Shown: piece by piece, positions 46,526 to 58,109 of the stretch
Numbering within the stretch: the stretch's first letter is position 1
Layout: each line of letters starts with the position of its first letter
Assembly (NCBI RefSeq): GCF_024323335.1
Contig: NC_066585.1
Span: 534,682,082-534,746,081 of the forward strand
Origin: Lathyrus oleraceus
Taxonomy: Eukaryota; Streptophyta; Magnoliopsida; Fabales; Fabaceae
Reading direction: 5' to 3'
DNA length: 64,000 nucleotides
The notes under the pieces: generated by a model
What the model was told of the DNA's origin: nothing
The model's input: the letters and a program-made list of their open reading frames with translations, nothing else
Database searches by the model: none
Position numbers and translations under genes: made by a program

Positions 46526-47047
46526 ATTATTTATTGTTTTGCATGCTTAGGTTGATATTGCTTTTGTACAATAATATGTTGTTATGATTTATATGCTTAT
46601 AGAGATTTTATGATTAAAGTTTAGGTCTATGATAGATCTAGTCATTTGAATAATATCTCTTGCCATTATTGATGTATGAACTCTTGTTGTTAGATTGATC
46701 TTTCGATTAATCAAACTTAATTGAGTTTTGTGTGAAAATTGAGTTGTGATAATTGTTAATCTGCTTCTTTGTGCAAATTCATATTTCTCAGTTGTTTTAA
46801 TTTCTGATAATCCGGGTTAATTGAAATATCATTTAATTGTATGTTTTCTAATACCACCGCTATCTTTCGCTTATGTGTGTAATCTGCTCCCATGCTATTA
46901 ACAATTGGCCCCCGAGCTTGTAATCTACTCATTTGTTTATAAAACTCTTATTTTTTAAAAGGAAATGTTTTTGAAAACGGTTTTAGGGTAAATATTTATT
47001 CACCCCTCCCTCTCTATACCATTTGATCCCCATATCCTCCACCAACT
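45992..47047 (+). repeat. 5' LTR of copia-3, right part
   Basis: Continues directly from 37311 once the CACTA is removed, matching 48745 onward. It includes (CT)n at 46456-46524 and ends just before the primer site. Confidence 0.8.
46456..46524. repeat. (CT)n microsatellite
   Basis: About 68 bp of CT repeats. The same position in the 3' LTR (49312-49380) has an expanded but interrupted tract. Confidence 0.95.
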
Positions 47048-47049
47048 AG

Positions 47050-47061
47050 TGGTATCAGAGC
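47050..47061 (+). other. Primer-binding site, initiator tRNA-Met type
   Basis: TGGTATCAGAGC, the exact plant copia primer site, just after the 5' LTR of copia-3. Confidence 0.85.
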
Positions 47062-47920
47062 TTATCTTTTGATCAAGTCTTGCAACCTTAAAAATTGAGG
47101 ATATGTGCTAGCACAATCCAAAGGGCGTGTTCGATTGAGCTCCCATTAATAAATAGAAGAATTTATATGATTGAATAGATATCATGTTACTTACTTGATA
47201 TCAGTTGATTAAATGACTTTGAGTTATATGAAGCAATCTAATACCATTATGTTAACAATTTATATAATCATCAGTTAGAATTTTAAAATGACTTTATCTA
47301 ACAAGGATTGGACTGACAAAGTGTTAAGGTATATGTACAGAAATAGCCACCTAGCCACATGACTTGAAGACTTTAAATATTTCAATTCTGTTTGAAAAAC
47401 TTATTTTTCATAAAGTTTAAAACATTTGAATCTAATCAGAAGGAAAAATAAAAGGATTATTAGAAGAAAGTAGAAGCATCTCCTTTAAGACCTGCTCTTT
47501 CAAGGTCATCGTGAAGGAAGATGGAGATAGTTTATTTAAAGATGTTGGTGTGTTTGTTAATTGTTCAACAAGCATATGAGAAGAATCAAAGTAATAAGTT
47601 TTTTAATGAGCCAAATTTCTGTCAAATGTTGAATCAAGTTATCCAAGCTTGTCGACACATAAGTTATGCAACAAAGTAATTAATCATTGATGAATGGGAA
47701 GACACAAGCAAATGTAATCAGAACATGTTCCATTTCACTTCATTTGATATCATCTTAAAGAGTGTTTCAAAATTTCTCTCCTCAAACGTGCAAAGGAAGA
47801 CGTGTCCAATTGTGCTTTTGCTTAAGTTGTGTGTACTAATCATTACTTATGCAAATTATTAGAGCCTAGATCGCCAAATTGGTATGATCGTTCCACTCTT
47901 CTTCACCTTTTACTAGTGCC
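47062..47920 (+). pseudogene. copia-3 internal remnant with gag N-terminus
   Basis: Shortly after the primer site an ATG, shifted by one base, leads into STIQRACSIELP, a copia gag start. After about 20 codons the reading is lost. The remaining ~0.7 kb shows no domain. Protease, integrase and reverse transcriptase are gone, so the element must have depended on others or been deleted. Confidence 0.55.
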
Positions 47921-49321
47921 CTCTAGAGCTTTGGTTTTGTTTCTTGTCTCAGTTATTATTGTTTATCATTTATCACTTTCGTAATTTCAGTCTCCTCTAG
48001 TTAGATCTTTGCAAATATCTTAGAATTGAGTGCAATGCTTTTTAAATGGTATTTTGCATTAAATTGTGTTTCGCATGCATAATTTTAAAAAATCGTTTCT
48101 GAGTGTAAGGAATATGCTTTAAGTTAATTAGTTGAATTTTTGGATCAAGAACCATATTTGAGATTAGTTAAAGTCACCATATTATTAGAATCTCACAGCA
48201 CCTTTAAAATTGCAAAAAAAAAATGAGAATTTAGGTGTGTGATTTGAATCACACATCCTATGATTCAAATCAAATGAAACATGGGATTTCAAGAATTTTG
48301 TGAATATGTCATGATTCAACCATCAATTTACAATTAATTCGACTCACAGAACTATATAATTCGAATCATAGTTTTCATGACTCAAATCATTAAGTGATGC
48401 AGTCTCGTGTTTTTCCTTCTAAATTGTTCGATTCGAATAAAAGTTTTTATGACTCGAATCATAGTATTGCATGAGTCGACTCACAAGTTTCTCTTGACTC
48501 AAATCATGGAAAAATGGATTTCTCATAAAGTGTAGGTCTTGTTTCAAATTACTTTGCCACTTGACTCAAATCATACATCTGCTTATGACTCAAATCATAC
48601 GTGTGCTTATGACTCAAATCAAACAACATTTTTCACTCATTTTGTCCATAATTAAACTGAAAGTGATTATTGTGATGATAATCATAACTTTGAAAGTTGT
48701 TCTAAAGACTTGGAAACCCACTTTCAAAAAATACATTTTCACATCTATCTTTTGCATCTGAACTCATCTTTAACCTCTAGAAAGATTAACATCAGTTGAT
48801 TCTCAATTCGTAGAGAATGTGACATATATTGTAGAAGAGGTTCATTATTTGTTGATGTTTGTGAAGTTCTTGAGTTGCAGGTCATGATTCATATTGTATG
48901 GTGTTGCTGGACTTTAGCAATCCAACAATATAAAGAAGAAGTCTTTTCTCCAGGTTACTTAGGTAGACTTGTGTGGAAGCCTGCAGAAGGGGTTAAAGTT
49001 TTTGTATTCTTCAAACAAATTAATGTTCAATAGACTGGTAGAACCAAGTAAATGTTGATGCAGAATAAAGGTTTGAAAGAATTATTGATTCTGGAAGAGT
49101 TAAGTCGAGATAAGGTGAATCTTGCATGATAGGAAAAGAAGACGTTGTATACTACAAGAGAGGATCAAGATAAAAATATGAGTTATTTTCAAGAGTATCT
49201 TGTATCAAGTGGTTGTATAATTTCTGTAAACAATTGGAAACCATTGAAGAGTGGATTAAACTTCTATGAGGATGATAGAGTTTAACCATTATATATCTAG
49301 TGTACTATTCTTCTTCTCTCT

Positions 49322-49387
<66 letters not shown>

Positions 49388-50345
49388 GTACAGTTTTGCA
49401 TGCTTATGTTTGTATTTCTTTTGTACAATAATATGTAGTTAGAAGTTACCTGCTTATAGAGATTTTCTAGTTAAAGTTTAGGTATGTGATAAATCTAGTC
49501 ATTTGAATATTATCTAATGTGATTATTGTTGTATGAACTCTTGTTGTTAGGTTGATAAATCGGTTAATCAAATTCAATTGAGCTTCGTGTGAAAACTGAA
49601 TTATTATAAGTGTAGAATTGCTTGTTTAGGACCAAGTAAACGTTGATGCAGAATAGAGGTTTGAAAGAATTATTGATTTTGGAAGAGTTAAGTCGAGATC
49701 AGGTGAATCTCACAAGATAGGAAAAGAAGACCTTGTATACTACAAGAGAGGATCAAGATAAAAAGACGTGTTATTTTCAAGAGTATCTTGTATCAAGTGG
49801 TTGTATAATTTCTATAAACAATTGTCAATTGGAAACCATTGAATAGTGGATTAAGCTTCTGTGAGGATGATAGAGTTGAACCATTATATATCTGACGCAC
49901 TTTTCTTCTTCTTCTTCTCTCTCTTTAATTTCCTGTACAGTTTTGAATGTTTAGGTTTGTATCACTTTTGTACAATAATATGTAGTTAGAATTTATCTGC
50001 TTATAGAGATTTTGTAATTAAAGTTTAGGTATGTGATAGATCTAGTCACTTTAATATGATCATTATCGTATGAACTCTTGTTGTTAGGTTGATCAATCGG
50101 TTAATCAAATTCAATTGAGCTTCGTGTCAAAATTGAATTATTATAATTGTAGAATTGCTTGTTTAAGAAAATTAATATTTCTCAGTTGTTTTGATTTTTC
50201 ATAATCTAAGTTAACTGAAATATTCATTTAATCGATTGTTTTATAAAATCGTCACTATCTTTTGCTTTTGTTTATAATCTACTCTCATGGTATCAACAAT
50301 TGACCTTAAAGATTAAAATATACGCATTTGTTTATAAAACTCTAA
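47921..50345 (+). repeat. 3' LTR of copia-3
   Basis: Matches the 5' LTR and gives the CACTA empty site. It carries 13 palindromic sites (48240-48621), including the perfect TGAGTCGACTCA at 48472-48483. It is longer than the 5' LTR because of an internal tandem duplication. Confidence 0.8.
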
Positions 50346-50460
50346 TTTTCTAAAAGGAAATGTGTGAAAACCTACCGACAGAGTCAAAGTTTATGAGTTC
50401 TTCAGACAAATCAATGTTCAAGAGATCGGTAGGACCAAATAAATGTTGATGCAGAATAGG
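48985..50460. repeat. Tandem duplication within and after the copia-3 3' LTR
   Basis: The stretch around 49038-49172 (AAATGTTGATGCAGAATA...) returns at 49629-49765 and again, briefly, at 50428-50460. The unit is about 600-750 bp and includes the CT tract, shortened in the second unit. Confidence 0.75.
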
Positions 50461-52497
50461 ACAACCCTTATTATATTTTTTAACAAGTATAAAAAATTTG
50501 TCGAGGAATACAATAAACTTTATATTTATGAAGATTATTGTAAGTAATAGGAAAAATAAAGAAATACGTAAAATAAAAAGGGTTTGATTTGATTTGCAGT
50601 AAAAAGTAAATTCATTTAAATTTAACATAATACAAAGCGAATAGGATTATTTGAAACCCATCATTTGTCGCTACCTGATAATAGAATTTTTAACCACAAT
50701 TGATAGACATATGATCACAATAATTTCAACAACAAAAAAAACCAATTTATTAGTTTAAGGTTTCATTTATCTAACATTTAACTTTGATCACTATATGTGA
50801 AACAAGTATCATAAAAAAACATAAACATCCACTCTGATTAGAAAAAACATGCGAATCAACCATTCCAACTATAGCAATTTCTTCTTTTAAAATAAATAAA
50901 ACTAAGCTAAACTTCTAAAAGAAATCTTTAGTAAAATATATAAATAAAGCCCGTATGTATTTGAAATGACCATAGACATCCCACAATAATAAAGAATGAT
51001 TGAATTGTCAAGGTATTTACAACAACAACATTGTCTAAAGACATATTTTACACTAAGAAAGCAATCTATCTATACATTTAGTATTGCCTAAATTGGCTAA
51101 TAAAGGTAGATAGCCAAATTAATGAAAAAAACACAAACTTTAAAAGCAAACCGTTCGACTTTGATTTTATTAGGCAGCAAAGGACAGCGTCTAAAACTAA
51201 AAAGTAGGCTCAAATTGAATGTAACACAACTATATGGTTTTCATTCTCAACTACTTCAATCACACTTTCTTCTCAACAACTAATTCCCTATCTCACACGC
51301 CAAAAATTACACACACTACTTTTACACCTTTTCCTTGTTCATTATACTAAAGTCTTAACATCAAATGTTTATCTACCACATGTTATTATATTTATAATTA
51401 ATACAAAAGTTACTATTAAAATTATTATGATTAGTTACGATTTTAGTTTTCTATTTTAACTTATTTAAGAATTTAATCTCGCAATTTTAAATTCAAATAG
51501 TGTTAGTCTCATTTTTATATATTTTTTTTAAAAAAAAATTGATGATATTTCCATTTTTAAAGGATGTGTCAATCATTATATAATTTTATTTAAAACATTA
51601 AAAGATTTAAAAAAATAGAAATTACACGTACACGTCGTCAATTTTCAGTGCAAAATTTTGAAGAAAAACTTAAATAATTTAAAATTGAAATAGAAAAGTT
51701 AATTTTATAATTGTGAGAAAAAAACTCAAATTATTTGAAGTTGAAATAAAAAATTATTTTGTAAATTAGATAGAATAAAAGGATCAAACTATAAGTTAAC
51801 CAAAATATTAAAATAAAATAAAAAATTAAAGAGAAAAAATATGAAATTAACTTAGCAATGAGTCTCATTCCATTTTGAAGTTATTTTCTATTGAGGTTTC
51901 AGATAATCACTGTTCTGAGCTCTTTGATTTTTTTGAAATATTAATTATTTGTATTTATGTCATTAATGAACTAATAGATCATATCTACATAAACCACTCG
52001 AAAGAGGGAATGATATAGAAATTTTTAAAGAAGAAAAAAAATGAAATTTGAAGATAAACAAACAATTCTTAAAAAAAGTTGACTAAACCTTAAATTTTAA
52101 GTGGGAAAATTAGTATTTAGATGGAAAAATTAGGACAACATTTAATCCTCACAAAATAAAATGATGAGAATTAAGTTCTTAGGTTTATATATTATTCATT
52201 AAATACGATTATCATTCACTAAGATTATTCATTAAATATAATTATTATAAGTCTCAAGTACTTAAAAAGAATTAAGAAGAACTTATTCATATTATTCATA
52301 TATGATGAGACCTTCCATTGCCAGTCAGATTTTCATAGAATGCTAGTTGCATTCTTACTTTATCAATATTCATTGCAACTTCAAATTAGTATACATTATA
52401 TCAAACTTTACATTTATTTCTCAAAGTTGGCACCACATATTATTATTATTATTAATATATTACATTGAGTTATAAATTTACTTTCTCAAAATTGCTC
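50461..52497. other. Upstream intergenic region of GPAT6
   Basis: About 2 kb of AT-rich sequence with no recognisable transposon or gene. Long A and T runs and many short inverted AT words occur, but nothing that can be assigned. Confidence 0.5.
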
Positions 52498-52640
52498 ACC
52501 AACGCAACCATACACTTCCTTTGTCCTTTAAAAACCCCTTCACCCTCTCTCTCATAAATACATAACTATCTCATCTTCTCTCACAAAACATCTTAGCAAC
52601 AAACTCAAAATTTTCTTCAAAAAACTTTCCTCAATTTCTC
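52498..52640 (+). promoter_or_regulatory. GPAT6: Core promoter and 5' leader of GPAT6
   Basis: A TATA-like ATAAATA at 52554-52560 lies 81 bp before the ATG, so transcription probably starts near 52585 with a CT/CA-rich leader of about 55 bases. ACCAACGCAACC (52498-52509) contains two MYB-type cores. Cutin genes are known to be driven by MYB and SHINE-type factors, but their binding here is only inferred. Confidence 0.5.
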
Positions 52641-55600
52641 ATGGGATTCTTTCCTCTTTTCCAACCAATTTCCAAATGTAGCACAAAAGATAGATCAAAC
52701 CAAACCGTCGCATCCGACTTAGACGGCACGCTTCTCGTGTCGCGGAGCGCTTTTCCCTACTACATGCTCATCGCACTCGAGGCCGGAAGCATTCTAAGAG
52801 CATTACTTCTCTTATCCTTAGTCCCGTTCATATACTTCACGTACCTATTCGTCTCCGAGACGCTGGCGATCAAAACATTGATCTTTGTCACATTTGCGGG
52901 ACTAAGGATAAGAGACGTTGAGATTGTTTCTCGGTCGGTTTTGCCTAGGTTTTACGCCGAGGACGTGCATCCGGTGACGTGGAACGTGTTCAATTCGTTC
53001 GGGAAACGGTATGTTGTTACCGCGAGTCCGAGGATTATGGTTGAGCCTTTTGTTAAGACGTTTTTGGGAGTTGATAAGGTGCTTGGAACTGAATTGATGG
53101 TTACAAAAAGAGGGAGAGCAACAGGGTTTGTTAAGGAACCTGGAGTTCTTGTTGGTGAACACAAGAAAGAGGCAGTTATGAAAGAATTTGGAAGTAACAA
53201 CTTGCCTGATTTGGGACTTGGAGACAGTGTAACTGACTCTGACTTCATGTCAATTTGCAAGGTTAGTATATAATTGTGTTAAACTTTTTTTTATAGAAAA
53301 AAAATGCATAAATCGAATATATCTGCATGAAACAACAAAGATTAATCTATCACCTATGTTGCGTGAAACTGCAGAGATTAATCTATTAAATTATCGAGTA
53401 TATTATGTTGCATGTGGAAATATTCGATTAATTTAACCTAATTTTGTATTAACAGACTAATATATCATGTTGTTTAAGATGGAATATGATAATTTAATAT
53501 TAGATGGGTATTGATTAATACTCAAAATTAATTAATCATAATTAGTTGACTCTAATTTGACTTATTTTCTTCTTATATATAGAAATAATTAAGTTTGTTA
53601 ATTAATAAAAGATAGTATAGTTGAGAATGGATGGTTGAAAAGTTAGGTTATATGGGCCATTGGTGTATATTTGTGTAGGAAATTTAATTCCCTCACCTAA
53701 TATATAAATATCCATCTGTCTATTTATCGTTTTGTTTAGCTATTTATGTATATTTAATTATTTTCAAGAAAATTAGAAAAATTGACTAGTGTATTTAATG
53801 TGTCTGTCTTTTATATGTTAATATTTTTAAAATATTCTTTTGAGGATGGATGTGTATACCTCTGACTTTTTCTTTTTATATAAGACAAATTTATAATATT
53901 AATAAATATATATTTAGAAAAACTAATAATAAAAATAAATTTTAATTATAATTTTAGTTCTTCTATTCTTTTTTTTTTCTCACTTATTTTAAAATGATTC
54001 AGTTTTACTTCATTGCTCATTTATTTTATACTAAAAATATATAAATCTTACATATTTTATGACATATAATTTAATTTAATGATGTTATATCAAAGAAATT
54101 GCAATAAAATATCTTACATGCTTTAGTTTATCTTTAATTTTTTTTAAATTATAATTGATAATATAAAAATAAGTAATTCATCTAAATCATTTTATATTCT
54201 TATATTTTTTCATGTTATTTAAAAACATATCATATCATTAATTTCTTTTTGTTAAAAATATAAATGAGAGACCAAATCTAAATTTAAAATATGAGAGGAA
54301 TTCCATGAAATGGAAAAAATAAGAGAGCAAAATTGTAATAAACATTAATAAATCTTGTTTTTATGAAAAAAAAATATATTTAGAGATAAAAATTACACAT
54401 AATTCTGTTAAACCAACTTCATTAATAATAGTGTAATAATAGTGTAATAATATTCGATTAAAAAAATATAAACTTAAATCTATAATATTTCACTTATTCG
54501 AATCAAGTCAACGTGTCTTTCCGTTCTCGATACATGGATGTCTTTTTCAAATTTCTTTTTGAGGATAATTTTATGAGCTGTTTCTTTACCCTACAAAACT
54601 AGCACTAGCACGTACTCTAACATGGTGATTAATAAATAAGATTGGCCCCTAATTTTTCAATGTTGGGTGAGAATATTAATGAACATAACATGTTGTTCAA
54701 TATTGCACCTCCTCTCTTCTTAAATCTATTTCTCTGTAAACAGTTCTCCTCTTATCTTGCATCATGTCTTTTTCTATACTCTTTGAGTCCTAAATAAAAT
54801 CACAAATTTCATATAAAAAAAATCAAGTTGTATAAAAAGATATGTTAAGTATTTATAAATAAAATGAACATATTAAACACTGTTATTTTTTTCTCGATGA
54901 TATAAAATAGAAATTTTGCAATAGAATTTTATATTTAAGAACAAGTATTTAATAGCCTCAACCTTTGTACTGGTCCCTCTTTAAATTATTGTCCATTTTT
55001 GGTTCTCTACACTTATGATGCCAACATTATTGATGTTTTGTAAATAACTAATAAGTTAAAAGATCCCTACATTTTTAGTACAAATTAGATGAGTTTAATT
55101 AAAAAAATTATCTAATAGTTTAATGATCAACATTTCATCCCTTAAAGATGAATAAGTCGGATTTCTCTGCAGTTCCCAATTGGACAGTCTTAACGAAACC
55201 GAGTTTAATTGATATTGTTAATGTAAAAAAAAAATTATATTCATCCAAAAGTTGGTCAGCTCTAATATGTTGCGTCGGATCGGTCTAAAGTCCAATGGAC
55301 TATCCGAGCCGATAAAATTTCGACTAGGGTTAAAAATATATATTTGTTTTTTTTTTTTTTGCAATTTTTGAATTCATCTCCTATATTTCTAAATCTGCAC
55401 AAATATATTTATCACAAAGGTGCTGAATTTATATATTTTTCATTTTACAGGAAGGTTACATGGTGCCAAGGACCAAATGTGACGCATTACCAAGAAACAA
55501 GCTTCTAAGCCCAATAATTTTTCATGAGGGTAGATTAGTCCAAAAACCAACCCCTCTAGTTGCACTCTTAACCTTCCTATGGATGCCAATTGGGATCATA

Positions 55601-56317
55601 CTTTCAATCTTAAGGGTCTATCTCAACATACCTTTGCCTGAAAGAATTGCTTGGTACAATTATAAGTTACTTGGAATAAGAGTAATTAGAAAAGGTACAC
55701 CTCCACCACCACCAAAAAATGGACAAAGTGGTGTACTATTTATTTGCAACCATAGAACAGTTTTGGATCCGGTTGTTACAGCTGTTGCATTAGGAAGAAA
55801 AATAAGTTGTGTAACTTATAGTATAAGTAAGTTCACCGAGATTATTTCGCCTATAAAAGCAGTCGCACTTACTAGGGAAAGAGACAGAGACGCTGCAAAT
55901 ATAAAGAAATTGCTTGAAGAAGGCGATTTAGTAATTTGTCCTGAAGGAACGACTTGTAGGGAGCCGTTTCTATTGAGGTTTAGTGCTCTTTTTGCTGAGC
56001 TAACAGATAGGATTGTCCCGGTCGCGATCAATACGAAACAAAGTATGTTTTATGGAACTTCAGTTCGGGGACACAAATTGTTGGATCCTTATTTTGTGTT
56101 CATGAACCCTATGCCGACTTATGAGATCACTTTCTTGAACCAATTGCCTTTGGAGTTGACTTGCAATGGAGGGAAATCTTCAATTGAAGTTGCAAATTAT
56201 ATCCAAAGGGTTCTTGGAGGGACTCTTGGATTTGAATGTACCAATCTAACAAGGAAGGATAAGTATGCTATGCTTGCAGGAACAGACGGAATCGTTGGGT
56301 CAAAGAAGAAAGATTAA
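52641..56317 (+). CDS. GPAT6: Glycerol-3-phosphate 2-O-acyltransferase 6 (cutin biosynthesis), two exons
   Basis: Exons 52641-53261 and 55451-56317 with a GT-AG intron of 2189 bp (GTTAGT...TTTTACAG) give 495 residues, close to the ~500 of the family. The N-terminal HAD-type phosphatase half has motif I DLDGTL (residues 26-31) and the late motif GDSVTD (194-199), followed by FMSICKEGYMVPR spanning the splice. The acyltransferase half has NHRTVLDP (307-314), LTRERDRD (347-354), PEGTTCREP (371-379) and VPVAIN (396-401). Hydrophobic segments lie at about 40-72 and 246-265. The C-terminus KKKD fits a KKxx ER-retrieval signal. GPAT4/6/8 enzymes transfer omega-oxidised acyl groups from CoA to the sn-2 position and remove the phosphate, giving monoacylglycerols for cutin. 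Overall sequence is nearest GPAT6 rather than GPAT4/8 ([24 protein letters not shown]). No defect was seen. Exon 1 reading on into the intron (stop at 53273) is not a product. Confidence 0.95.
53262..55450 (+). other. GPAT6: GPAT6 intron
   Basis: AT-rich, 2189 bp, without recognisable coding sequence or a clear transposon. The pyrimidine tract before the acceptor is T-rich. The position, after ...SICK, is as expected for a two-exon GPAT6 gene. Confidence 0.9.
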
Positions 56318-58109
56318 AATCGAGAAGAACAATTCAACCGATTTTGATTTTTTATAAACTATTAAAAAAATGGAATTTTAAATAAAAAGTTACAGACAAA
56401 AGAAAAAAATGTGTCTCTAATTTCGTCACTAAAAATAAGAATGACGGAATCGAAGACTAATTTTATTTTGTCTGTCATTTTTTTTTTGAAAATTCGTTTT
56501 TTTAAATAGTGATTATTGTCATTTTCCATGATGTTTAATTTTAAAGTTCTTACAATTATCAGAATAATAAAAAAAATATTGTGTTTATTATGCTCCTAAA
56601 AATAACATTAATATGTACATTATTATTATTTATTGTTATTATTATTCTGATGAATACAAATGGTTTATTTATGTCAATTGTAAAATCTAGTACATCTTTG
56701 TGATGTTAAAGTTCTACTATTTATACATATATACGATATGATTTGATTTCTGAGTACTGTGTAATACATTAACAGTTATGATGACAAATATAGTACTGAT
56801 GCAGATGCAACAATGTGGCATATGCAACTGTTAGGCACAAGTAGTTATTAATTACACAATGCTTTTTTCTTTGCCATTAATTTGTAGATAAGTTTGGTTT
56901 GAAGGCTGACAGTTGGCTTATTTCAAATAGTAATAATAACTTGTAATAATGAAATGTACATATGATTGGTTAACATGATCTGTATATTACAGCTAGGCAA
57001 CAATGCACCCTATTTACTTCAAAATAATAAGATTTTTTTTTTTTTTGAAGATATGGGCTTATTTAAAAAGTCAAAAGAAAATTGAAATGAAAGATCACGC
57101 TTGAATAAGATAGAATATGTAAAATCTAAGTTTAGAGAAAAAAATTGATTCTAACTTATAGATGGAAGTTAAAGGGTATAAAATATATAAGTCTCGGAGT
57201 TGAATTTATATGATATAAAAATAATTTTAAGTTGAAGGAGAAATTTTATCGATAATTGGATAGGTTTTTTTAAATTCATCACCTCGTAAGTTCTTCCATT
57301 TTCACATTTTAAGAATACACTCAACCATAAAAGTACAAAACCTTCAGGATTTTTCTGTATAGATTACAATTAATCTAGATTGATATGACAATACTCGATT
57401 TTCATTGCTATTCTGTACATCAAATGTATTCAAAAGTTTGATCATATTGGTCTTTTGCATGAGAATTTCGCCTTGATCGGATTAGCTAAGTTCTATCACA
57501 ATCTCTCTATGAAACTCTGTCTGATTCATGCGGTAACAATAGACACATTCAACTTATAGAGAAAATCCGTAGATTATGTTATAAAATAATGGATCAATTT
57601 CAAACCATTAAAAGTAAAGAAAGACTTAAAAAGAATTATAAAGAAAGAAAACTATTAAAAAATCTCAATTTGAATGAATTGATGATTTTTAATAAAATGT
57701 TATATTATAATTTAACTCATGTAACTCATCTCATTGTAATAAAGTTTGATTATTGTTGTTAAATGCTAGTAAAAAACAATCGCATGCCCATGCTGAATAT
57801 CAAAGAAGACAATACAATAAGACAAAAACAAGAAGAATTAAATATTGACCAAACTTGAATAAGACAACACATGAAACTAAGGAATTAACCATCACATGGA
57901 CTTGATTTTTTTGGGGTAATTCAGTTTTAAAATAGGCCAAACCCTTTCTTCTATTGATGTTGTTAGAAATGTTGTTAAAAAACATGGACAAAAAAGTTAC
58001 GAAAATTGTGTATTTTAAAAAGAATGAAAAATAGAAGGCTTGTGTTAAGTGTAATTAGCGATAAGGGGGCGACAATTAGGATGTCTATACAAGAGCTCGA
58101 AGGATGTCC
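56318..58109. other. GPAT6 3' region and spacer
   Basis: An AATAAA (about 56379) lies some 60 bp after the stop and is the likely polyadenylation signal. The rest is AT-rich with no supported gene. 57420-57560 has slightly higher GC content but no recognisable frame. Confidence 0.5.

Larger units (their letters stand above)
36520..50345 (+). mobile_element. Ty1/copia element (copia-3), mostly LTRs, split by a CACTA
   Basis: The 5' LTR is 36520-37311 plus 45992-about 47047. The 3' LTR is about 47921-50345. The two share the TGATTCGAATCA array, the (CT)n tract and the tail ending near ATAAAACTCT. An exact initiator-Met PBS (TGGTATCAGAGC) at 47050-47061 sets the plus direction. Only about 0.85 kb of internal sequence remains, starting with a gag-like N-terminus. 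The true LTR start was not found; homology between LTRs begins at CCCTCTAG.GCTTTGG. Confidence 0.75.

Noticed and set aside
52902..53260. Two minus-strand frames over GPAT6 exon 1
   Set aside because: Antisense shadows of a strongly coding exon.
52641..53273. 210-residue single-exon product
   Set aside because: The last three codons are intron; splicing at 53261 into 55451 restores the full GPAT6 protein.
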